Source of the DNA: Pinus tabuliformis
Lineage: Eukaryota > Streptophyta > Pinopsida > Pinales > Pinaceae
Length of the DNA: 64,000 bases
Assembly: GCA_031772625.1 (NCBI GenBank)
Contig: CM062810.1
Span: 455,767,731-455,831,730, forward strand
Direction of reading: 5' to 3'
Shown: positions 55,213-64,000 of the stretch, one piece after another
Layout of the letters: each line of letters opens with the position of its first letter
How positions within the stretch are numbered: the first letter of the stretch is position 1
Program-made: the position numbers and the translations under genes
The notes under the pieces: generated by a model
Databases searched by the model: none
What the model was told of the DNA's origin: nothing
The model's input: the letters and a program-made list of their open reading frames with translations, nothing else

Positions 55213-56940
55213 GTGCGGAAGCTGGCTCCCAAGAAAAGTTCACGATATACAAGGTCAAACCCAGACCCAGATCCTCCAGCTGTTTTTGAAAACCCTAACA
55301 TAATCCCTAAAATCCTTAGGAAGCAACAAAGACAGGAAAATTTTGCTGATAAAATCCTTGAAACAGCTTACCCTAGCTCTGTTCCAACCCCTGTCAAGGT
55401 TTTATTCTGGTCTACCCCTCCTTCCCCTTGTTCATCATCCATATCTCATAGCACTCCTTCCACACCTTCATTCACTACTCATATTCCCATTACCACTACT
55501 GTTATCCCTGTTATCCCCGTTGTTCCATTCATCCCCGTTGTTCCACTTATACCGGCCAATATGGCTAATAGATATGCACCCCTGCAATTACCTGCTAACG
55601 CTGTGGCTTTACGCCAAGATTACCAATCGAAAATTTCATATTTTGATTCCACTGGTCCTTTCAGAGCCATTCAACATGCCAAAAAGATGCAAGACTATTT
55701 TGAGAACTACGAAATAGATGATGACAGCGTGAGAATGAGAATTTTTGTTCAGAGTCTAACAGGTGATGTGAGAACTTGGTTCAGATCACTCACTGCAAAT
55801 TCCATAACCACTATTGATGAGCTTTACCTATCCTTTACCAACAGATGGGAGAAAAAGAAAGATCCCTTGCACATACTAGCTGAATATGATACAATTAAAC
55901 GAGGTCCTCAAGAGACTGTTTTAGAATACTGTGCAAGATTCAACAATGTATATAATGCGATACCACAGAACTTAAGGCCTCCACCCGACCTTCCCTTGTA
56001 CAAATTTCCTGATGGTTTTGACCCTGATATGGCATATCAGTTGAAAGAAAGAGCTCCTGAAACCCTTGAAGACGCGCAAAAGGTTGCTGTCATGGTAGAA
56101 GCCAACTTAATTGCCAAAAGAAATAGAGCCCGAATGGAAAAGAGAACCACCTTTAAGGAAGAACCCTCAGCCTTCGACCAGAAGCTTGATGCTATCATCA
56201 ATGGCCTGCAAAGACTAGGAGAGAGGGTAGAAAATGTTGAGAGAAAGGCATCATGGGAAGGACAGCAGTCCAATCCCATAAAAAATCCCAATTTTAGGAG
56301 AACGCAGAACATAAATCCTGGTAGGTCTAACCAAGACCATGATATAAGACCCCCTTTTCAAGATAACTATGTAGAAGGATCTACTTCTAGTCAACCCATA
56401 GAAGACGATCATATGAATTTAATGGATCTAAAGGGTGAGCATCAAACTTTCCTGACACAAGAAGACCAAAATGAGCATGACTGCAATCAATTTCAGACTA
56501 AATGTGGTGAGTCTTTTGATTTTAAACAAGGTTATGATACTGCTGTGTATGAAGTACACAAACAGTATAAGCTCAGAACTAGGACCATTGACATCTCTGA
56601 GCCTAGCAAGACAAAGGAAAGTAAACAGCCCAACAAGATGAAAAACAAAGTTGTTGTAACAGAATCGCCTGATATGACTGTCCCAAACCCACATCAAGTG
56701 ACTGTAGAAGATATAACAGAAATACAGCCTTCCAAAGATCAGCCTTTGCCTCCTCCTTTCTCAAAAGAAAATTCAAACAATGTCCCAAAAAGTACTCCTG
56801 AAGTTGCCAAACCGCAAGCAAATACTTCCCATAGCACTGATAAACAAGAGCAAGTCACTGAAAATTCAAATGAAAAGGAAAAAACTGCCAATGCCAATAC
56901 TAAGACTCCATTGGAGAAGCCTTTTAGTTTAGAAACATAG
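55213..56940 (+). CDS. Tat-like gag
   Basis: The frame is uninterrupted for 575 codons. The first codon given is GTG; the first in-frame ATG is at 55561 (MANRYAPLQL), so the N-terminal ~116 residues (basic, then Ser/Pro/Val-rich) are either started at a non-AUG codon or have lost their ATG. The gag domain spans about residues 140-300: FRAIQHAKKMQDYFENYEID, LTGDVRTWFRSLTANSITT and LEYCARFNNVYNAIP. The C-terminal half is charged and low in complexity, and no zinc knuckle is visible. The ORF ends at TAG 56938, but the same frame runs on into protease. It should form the virus-like particle in the cytoplasm. Confidence 0.88.
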   Translation: MRKLAPKKSSRYTRSNPDPDPPAVFENPNIIPKILRKQQRQENFADKILETAYPSSVPTPVKVLFWSTPPSPCSSSISHSTPSTPSFTTHIPITTTVIPVIPVVPFIPVVPLIPANMANRYAPLQLPANAVALRQDYQSKISYFDSTGPFRAIQHAKKMQDYFENYEIDDDSVRMRIFVQSLTGDVRTWFRSLTANSITTIDELYLSFTNRWEKKKDPLHILAEYDTIKRGPQETVLEYCARFNNVYNAIPQNLRPPPDLPLYKFPDGFDPDMAYQLKERAPETLEDAQKVAVMVEANLIAKRNRARMEKRTTFKEEPSAFDQKLDAIINGLQRLGERVENVERKASWEGQQSNPIKNPNFRRTQNINPGRSNQDHDIRPPFQDNYVEGSTSSQPIEDDHMNLMDLKGEHQTFLTQEDQNEHDCNQFQTKCGESFDFKQGYDTAVYEVHKQYKLRTRTIDISEPSKTKESKQPNKMKNKVVVTESPDMTVPNPHQVTVEDITEIQPSKDQPLPPPFSKENSNNVPKSTPEVAKPQANTSHSTDKQEQVTENSNEKEKTANANTKTPLEKPFSLET

Positions 56941-59850
56941 ATTGGAAAACTCAAGATAGCCATTCCTCTTTCAGAATTGGCTAAACACGATGTATATAGG
57001 CAATAGATTCAGAGGTCACTTCAACTCCCAGAAAACAAAGATGATGTAAATGTTTTGGATGATTCCCCTAAACTATTGTTTGGACCAGAAGTTAATGGAA
57101 AGTCAACACAAGGACTTGTCCCACCCTTTTATGTCAGTCTGCATATACATGACAAAGTTTTACACAACGCTATGTTTGACTCAGGGGCATCGCACAATCT
57201 TATGCCCAAAGCAGTTATGGAAAAACTGAATCTCGACATCACAAGACCTTACAAAGATTTATACTCATTTGACTCAAGTCAAGTGAAATGTTTAGGCCTC
57301 ATTAAAGATCTATGTGTCTCCTTAGTCCAATATCCCAACAAGACCATCCTCATGGATGTAGTAGTGGCTGACATCCCACCAAAGTATGGTATGCTCCTCT
57401 TGAGATCATGGGGAGCAAAGCTCCAAGGATCCCTTCAATTAGACCTTTCCTACGCTACCATTTCAGTCTTTGGGCAACCAAAGAGACTGTACAGAGAAAC
57501 ACTGATGAAATATGTAGTAAGTAGTGAAAGCAAGCCTAAAAATTTTCCCATTTATTCAATTCATTCCAATATGGATTCTTTCATTTTATTCAATGATGAT
57601 TCAAATCTGCCCACTAATAAGGAGCCTTTGGCTCTAGAACAACAAGTGCACATCAATGAAGAAACGATTGCCCAAAATAGAGAAATTGTCAAAACAGTAA
57701 ATGCAACCAGCATGTTACAAGAACCTCCCCAAACAGAAATTTTAAATCTGCCCAACCCTGATTCGGATGACACTCTTAACATTGTCAACAAGCAAGAAAT
57801 CACATGGTTCTTAGAGTTTGATGGTTCTGTCAACAAGTTAGGAGCAGGGGCAGGTGTTTGGATTCACAATACACATGATAACCATGCAGAAGGACATGCC
57901 TATAGGTTGAATTTCAAATGCACAAACAACATGGCAGAGTATGAGGCTCTGCTTTTAGGCCTTAAACTGCTAAAAACTCTAGGTGTTGTAAAAGTGTCTA
58001 TCTTAGGTGACTCTGATCTAGTTATACAACAAATGAAAGGTAATTTTGTTACCAACGACAACAGAATGAGAACCTACAGAACTGCTGCTACTAACATACT
58101 CCAGGCATTCACTGAATTCAAGCTTGACAAGATTTCCAGAAATCACAACATTCATGCACACAGCCTAGCCACCTTTGTGAGTACATGCAAGCTCCCTTTT
58201 GACCCGAATCATCACTTCACAGCAGAAATAAAACATAGGCCCACCGTCCCAAATAATGTCAGAGATTGGCAAGTATTCGAGAATGATGCCCAGATTAATA
58301 ATTTCCTTACCCTCGAGCATGAATTTTCAAATATTCACATTGACATGGATGCCATGACAGATTTTGAACAGCAGAGAAATGAAAGTCAGCAAGTTCTAAC
58401 CGCTGCAACAGCCAAACAGATTCTGAAGCCAACCATTTTTGACAATAAAAACATTGAACAGCTGAAACAAACACAGGCAGAAGAAATAGACAGAACAGAG
58501 GCAGAGGTCATTGACTTGAAAGATAACTTTTTGCCTGCTGGACTAACTCCGCTAGAAGACATGTTTGACTCTAATGACGTTCCCAGAAAACTAAAACTTC
58601 AACCAATAAACACGGAAATTGAAGAACACAACATTGGGACACCAGAGAACCCAAAAATGATCAAACTGTCCAAAAATTTGTCACCTGATCAAAAGCCCAA
58701 GTACATTGACCTATTCAAAGAATTTCAAGATGTATTTGCTTGGAGCTATGAAGATGGGAAATCCTATGATACATCAATGATTCAGCACACGATCCCATTG
58801 AAGCCCAATCAGAAGCCCTTCAAACAGAAATTGAGAAGAATCAACCTTGTGCTGCTTCCCCCGATTGAAAAAGAAGTAAAAAGGATGTGGGAAGTAGGCA
58901 TTATAGCCCCTATCAAATTCTCTGAGTGGGTGTCCAACCTAGTGCCTACAAGAAAAAAGACAGGTGAAATCAGACTTTGTGTAGATCTCATAAATTTAAA
59001 TCAAGTCTCCTTAAAAGACCATTATCCCCTGCCCAAAATGGACCACATATTGCAAAGAGTAGTGGGAGCATCTAGAATTTCCCTGCTAGATGGTTTTTCA
59101 GGTTTTAACCAGATACTTGTTCACCCAGACGACCAAGACAAAACTGCCTTTACCACACCCTGGGGAACATTTAAATATGTAAAGATGCCATTTGGACTTA
59201 AAAACGCTGGTGCTACCTTTCAACGAGCAATGGACATTGCATTCGCCAAAGAATTACATGATTTCTTAGTTGTGTACCTTGATGATTTAACCCCATTTTC
59301 CAAATCTGATGAAGAACATCTCAAGCATCTTAAACAAATTTTCATGACATGCAGGAAATATGGCATTTCCTTGAATCCAAGGAAGTCCTTATTTGGCCTG
59401 GAAGAAGGAAAATTACTTGGCCACATTATATCAAAGGATGGGATCAGAATTGATCCTGAAAGAATACAGGCCATCCTCCAAATTCCACATCCGAGAAACA
59501 TAAAAGAGCTACAAGCATTCCTTGGGAAAATTAACTTTTTGAGAAGATTTATTCCAAATTTAGCTGAAGTAATAAGACTATTAAGCAACATGCTAAAGAA
59601 GGATGCCAAGGTAAGATGGTCCCTTGAGGCCAAGCAGGCATTCGAGAGTATCAAAACTGCATTAACCCAAACTCCTATTCTAACCAGTCCACAGTTTGAC
59701 AAGGATTTTATCATATTTTCGTTCGCATCAGACCACACAATCGCTGCTATCCTGTTGCAAAAGGATGAGCAGGGAGCTGAAAAGCCAATTGCTTTTTTCA
59801 GCCGAGCCTTAAGAGACGCCCCTCTGAAGTACCCAATAATGGAAAAGTAG
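56941..59850 (+). pseudogene. Tat-like pol: protease, archaeal-type RNase H, reverse transcriptase
   Basis: In frame with gag, after TAG at 56938 and another TAG at 57004. Numbering from ATG 57055: the protease has an intact FDSGASHNLMP with Asp at 42. The archaeal-type RNase H spans about 249-380 with FDGS (Asp 256), MAEYEA (Glu 295) and LGDSD (Asp 319), but HAHSLA stands where a final Asp is expected. The RT then begins near residue 545 (FQDVFAWSYEDG) and has RLCVDLINLN, LDGFSGFNQI, MPFGLKNAGATFQ and catalytic YLDD (743-744). The Ty3 RNase H starts near 880 and crosses TAG 59848. Having the extra RNase H before RT is unlike the minus-strand Tat-like element here. The stops fit CAG-to-TAG. 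Confidence 0.92.
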
Positions 59851-61422
59851 GCCTACGCACTTGTTAAGGCCATCAAGGATTTCAGAGTGTACATTTTATA
59901 TTCACACGTGACTGCCTATGTCCCACACGCTGTTGTTAAAGATATATTGACTCAAGACGGATTAGAAGGCAAAAGAGGTAAGTGGATTGCAAGTATCCTC
60001 GAATATGACATTGAAATAAAACCAACCAAGATGATAAAGGTACAAGGTTTAGCCAAGCTGATGTCCGAAACAAACTTTCAGGCCTCAGACATTAACCAGT
60101 TGGACAATGAACCGGAGCTGGCGACTCCACAGATCAGTGAAATATTTATGGAATGCCCCTGGTACACTGATATTTGCTTTGTATTGTTAAACATATGTGC
60201 TCCCCCAAGATTGTCCAGAACAAAGAAAAGATTTTTAAAAATGAAGGCTTTGAGATTTTGTGTTATAGACGGTGCATTATTTTGGAGAAATCATGAAGGT
60301 ATAGTGTTAAATTGTTTAACCATGAATGAAACTAACAATGTCATGAAAGAATTCCATGCAGGTGATTGTGGAGGACATCTCTACTAGAAGTCCACAGCAG
60401 ACAAAATCCTAAGGGCTGGTTTCTACTGGCCCACTCTTTTTGCAGATGTAAAAAAGTTTTCCACGACATGTCACAAGTGCCAAATTTTTGAAGGCAAGAG
60501 AAAAATTTTGCCCCTGCCCCTTAAACCCATCTCCACCGAAAAACCTTTTCAACAATGGGGTCTTGACTTCATTGGAGAAATTCATCCCTCTTCCTTAGGC
60601 CAGCACAAATGGATCCTAACAGCCACCAATTATTTCACCAAGTGGGTTAAAGCCATTCCCTGTAGACAAGCCAATGATACCATCATTATCCAATTCCTTG
60701 AATGCAACATCCTTTCCAGATTTGGCTGCCCTGAGAAAATCATCACTGACAATGCCGCTGCCTTTAAGTCCAAAAAGATGATCAGTTTCTGCCATAAGTT
60801 TCATATCACCCTGGGCCACTCTACAGCATATTACCCTCAAGGTAATGGATTGGCCGAATCATCTAACAAGAGCCTCATCAACATCATAAAGAAAATGCTA
60901 GAAGAAAACAAGAAAAACTGGCACAAAAAGTTGGTGAACGCCCTATGGGCAGACAGACTTTCAAGCAAAAGATCAATTGGAATGAGCCCTTATGAGCTGG
61001 TATATGGCATGGAGTCTAGATTTCCTTCATCCCTGGGCATCCCTACTATCAAGCTGTTACAGGAAATTCAGGCTGAACCAAATGACATTCAAAGAAGAAT
61101 TAATCAGACAATTCACCTTCAGCAAACCAGAGAACAAGTCTATGACAGGGCACAAATCTTACAAGAAAAGCTCAAAAAGATGTTTGATAAGAGAGCTAAA
61201 GCTGAAGATTTCAGTATTGGAGACAAAGTTTTGAAGTGGGACTCAAGAAGAGAAGACAAGGGCAAACATGCCAAGTTTGACTTTCTATGGAAAGTTCCAT
61301 TTGTAATTTCTGCTGTTGAAGGAAACAACACCTATTTTCTCAGATCTATGGAGGACAACACTATTGAAGAAGGCCCTGTGAATGGCAGGATGTTGAAACA
61401 TTATCACGATCCTTGTTGTTGA
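59851..61422 (+). pseudogene. Tat-like pol: RNase H end and integrase
   Basis: Continues the same frame after TAG 59848 (AYALVKAIKDFRVY..), with one more TAG at 60385 inside the integrase zinc finger (FHAGDCGGHLY..CHKCQIF). The catalytic triad is intact: GLDFIGE (60565), IITDN (60748) and NGLAES (60856), with 35 residues between the last two. The C-terminal part (FSIGDKVLKWDSRREDKGK, WKVPFVISAVEGNN) ends at TGA 61420. Apart from the amber codons the protein looks complete. Confidence 0.92.
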
Positions 61423-61838
61423 AACAATGCAAGTTCTATAAATATCTTTGTAAAATATTTTTTGTACATATCGGCACTCAGTTTAAATTTTTGTAAACAG
61501 GCCGATTGTTAAGGAATAGCAGTAAATTTGGAAAGGACGCACCCGATGCAAATTCTTCAATCTCAAAAGCATCAAAACAGAGCAAGAACATTCAGTTTAT
61601 ATCACCATAGTTGATCAGGCATTGTACATAAAGATCAAGCGCGCAGAAGAAAGCAGGCGCTGCTGTACAGCTCACAGAAAGCTCTGTTGAGGAGGAGTTG
61701 GTCATAGTTCAAAGTTTCATATTTATAACAGCCAGAACAAAGAAGTTTTCCAGTCCACAGCAACAACAGAAGATCAAGGCAGTCTGACCTGCTGTTCTTG
61801 ACTTTTCACAAGGAAAAGCCATCCCCAAGTGGAGCCAC
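61423..61838 (+). other. 3' untranslated region up to the 3' LTR
   Basis: About 416 bases without an ORF. A short purine tract (AAGGAAAAG at 61811-61819) may serve as polypurine tract, but the bases touching the LTR read ATCCCCAAGTGGAGCCAC, which resembles the reverse complement of the PBS. No antisense PMD-like gene is present here, unlike the minus-strand Tat-like element. Confidence 0.7.
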
Positions 61839-64000
61839 TGTTAGCCTCCTGTTGCAACAGGGTATCATCTTTCATGATTAACATTTTTACATGCCAAATA
61901 TGTCATACTTTGCAAGCTGCAGTGTTCCATATTTCCAGAAGAGACCAAAGAAGAATCCATGAGGTGTGCTGATCCAAATGCCACTGCTGCATTCCATTTT
62001 GATGAGTTGTTCCAATTTTGAAGAATTTCTTAAAGGGAGGTCCAAACAGTCTAATCCTGGTCTCCCTAGGTTTCAATTTCCTGTTGTAGAATATAGAGAA
62101 TGATATCTGTCCAAACAGTCTAATCTTGGCAGATTTGTAGATAGGTAGAGAATCAAAGGGACCCAACTGTTTAATCTAGGCCCTGGCAGAAATGAGTGTA
62201 GATTTAGACAGAAAAAAAATAAAAAAAAATAAAATAAAATAAAACAAAATAATAAAAAAAAAAATTGCAAACATGGGTCTGCAAGTCTAAGTGCACCCAA
62301 AACAAAAGAAGAAAAAATGTTAGGACAGTAGGCTGGGTAGGTAGCTGTTTGGTGGCAGAATGATAATTGATGATCAATTTTGTATCTCACAATGCATTAT
62401 CCTTTCAGATCATAGTTATCAGGCAGTTTTGCATTCAAAGGAGGTACTCAAGCTAGAACTCACTAACCTCCCCTTCTTTTCATTTCCCCCAAGTCACTTA
62501 CTAACATCCCCCAAGGGGTCAAGGTCTGCTTGAGCCTCTCATTTTCATCATTTCCATGATATTCGCCTTGGTGAGGATCTGCTTCACTCAAGGACTACTC
62601 AGTCATCATCTGTGAGCCTTCTTTTCCCCAACAAAGCCTAAGGTCTCATACCTTAGTGCCCTCTTTTCATCTCCATATTAACTATTAACTTTATTATATA
62701 ACTCCCTAACAATTTTCCCCTTCCCCTATTAAAATCATGTATATAAAACTCCCCTATGTAAATACCCCTCCCTAGCAATATAGCCATATTTCCTATAAGT
62801 CCGGGAAATCACAGTCCATCTGGGGCTATCTTTAGCCCATCCGAGTCATTAAGGAGCTACTCTGACATCAGGTCAGCTAGTAACCGCTTCCTTAGCCCTA
62901 AAACCCCTCTAAAACCCTCAAAACTCCCTATTTCGTCCCCAAACCAAAGTTTTGTGCATAAAATCCTAAACCCACGCACTTTTAACCCATATTTTACCCC
63001 TTACCCTAAGTCCCAACTGTAAATATTGATCGCGCCCGTTTTAAAAAAAAACCCAAACCCGCTTTCCCTAAGTCATAACCCACCGCGCGCATTATTAAAA
63101 AAAGAATATTCTTGGAATATTCCCCCGCCGTATCTCCCCGCCGTGTTTCCTTTACCGCCAGCCGTCCGATCCACAGCCCCGCAGATCTACGACCGGCAGG
63201 CCGTCCCATCTCCAAAGCGCCCGAGCTTTAGCGTTCGGGAGATGGGCGGTATTCCCGCTGTACTCCTGCCACGCGTCAAGTGTTGGGATGTGGCGGAGAC
63301 CCCTCCCCCGAGACCGCCTTTGCCCATAAGCGGTGCGCCACAAAACCGCTTACCACCCATGACGTCACACCCCACATCACCCCCTGCACAGTCCCTGCTT
63401 ACGTCACCCCTTTGCCCAGTCACCCGATGAGTCACCTGCCTGCGTGGCCTCCTGCCACGTGTCCCTGCCACCGTACCTGCCACGTCATCGTCCGTACGTG
63501 ATGACATCATCCTACCACGTCGCCCTGCTGATGTCATGCTGACGTCACCCACCGTACAATGTCACATCATGCTAACGTCATGCTGACGTCATCAGCACTT
63601 TTTGGGCGCAAAGGCGCGAAAGTTGCACTTCAGAGCCCCGGAATCCAATTCTGAGGCAGTTTTTGATGAGAAATAGCGCTGCTCATCGCAAGATTTTTTA
63701 GGCTGAAGTGGAGAATCTTCAGGGAATCTTTAGGGAATCTTCTCATCATGCGGCCCCAGGAAGCCCGAAAAGGCGCAAAAATTATCTATTTTCTTCACAG
63801 AGCATACCAAAAGGAGCAGAAGACAATTCCAGATGATACAGAGGCCAAACAATGGCCATTTACTGGTGATTAGACCTGCAGCACATCAGATCAGCAGTCC
63901 AGATTTTGTCAAAGAGTATCAGTGGAAGAAAAGATGCCAAAGAGTATCAGCAAAGATTTGTTTAGGGGCTCGAAGCACCTGAACATTGATGAAGCCCCCA
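61839..64000 (+). repeat. 3' LTR, first 2.16 kb
   Basis: Collinear with 51639 onward. Differences include scattered transitions, changed length of the A-rich tract, gaps around 63440-63540 (fewer TGACGTCA sites) and a segment around 63670-63698 that differs from 53468-53478. TGACGTCA remains at 63360, 63540 and 63584; one copy has become TAACGTCA at 63573. The TATA box and right end are outside the window. Confidence 0.95.

Larger units (their letters stand above)
51639..64000 (+). mobile_element. Tat-like Ty3/gypsy element with 3.26 kb LTRs (3' LTR incomplete)
   Basis: Two long direct repeats start with TGTTAGCCTC at 51639 and 61839. The first ends in GATAACA at 54898, followed by the PBS. 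Between them lies one frame (55213-61422) encoding gag, protease, an archaeal-type RNase H, RT, Ty3 RNase H and integrase, closed only by four TAG codons. It interrupts the protease of the minus-strand Athila-like element. The right LTR is cut by the window end. It is the youngest-looking element here. Confidence 0.95.

Noticed and set aside
55213..61422. Idea that TAG is read as Gln by a variant genetic code.
   Set aside because: TGA and TAA also occur as broken Gln/Arg codons in the older element, and plant nuclear genomes use the standard code. Deamination explains the pattern.

Overview
This window is a retrotransposon-filled stretch of a large plant nuclear genome. Every coding trace I can recognise belongs to a transposable element: Ty3/gypsy (Tat-like and Athila-like), Ty1/copia, and an L1-type LINE with a plant RNase H tail. 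No ordinary host gene, tRNA or rRNA gene was found. The mix of very long LTRs, extra 'plant mobile domain' (PMD)-like ORFs and copia gag style fits a gymnosperm, but that is an impression and I cannot name a species.

Layout. 1-7.2 kb: a decayed minus-strand Ty3/gypsy gag/protease, split by a ~4.4 kb plus-strand insertion that carries a PMD-like gene. 7.2-13.1 kb: AT-rich DNA with a ~80 bp minisatellite and a 215 bp tandem duplication. 13.1-18.3 kb: a 5'-truncated LINE bounded by 19 bp target-site duplications, sitting inside one copy of a ~450-500 bp tandem duplication. 19-23 kb: AT-rich, nothing recognised. 23.1-25 kb: a ruined plus-strand Ty3/gypsy gag behind a primer-binding-site-like sequence. 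About 26.6-39 kb: a minus-strand Tat-like element read as LTR, PBS, leader, gag, protease, RT, RNase H, integrase, second (archaeal-type) RNase H, and then an opposite-strand PMD-like gene with an intron. 39-42 kb: a copia gag remnant and a plus-strand LTR. 42-51.6 kb: a minus-strand Athila-like element with a PMD-like ORF after pol. 51.6 kb to the end: a plus-strand Tat-like element with 3.26 kb LTRs, inserted into the Athila-like protease region; its 3' LTR runs off the window.

How the parts relate. The two Tat-like elements keep their whole gag-pol in one reading frame (about 2,070 and 2,380 codons) with no frameshift. They are closed only by in-frame stops, all explicable as single C-to-T changes at Gln or Arg codons, the pattern expected of DNA-methylation-driven decay. 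The two elements place the second RNase H at different positions (before RT, and after integrase).

The most unusual signal is a short GC-rich motif, TGCGG-N-CCGCA, repeated every ~32 bp in LTRs and leaders of several unrelated elements. A sister motif (CGACCCGTCAG) flanks the first PMD-like gene. In three cases the array lies downstream of a TATA box. The 3.26 kb LTR also carries a cluster of TGACGTCA palindromes. All boundaries and similarities were judged by eye, without alignment or database search.
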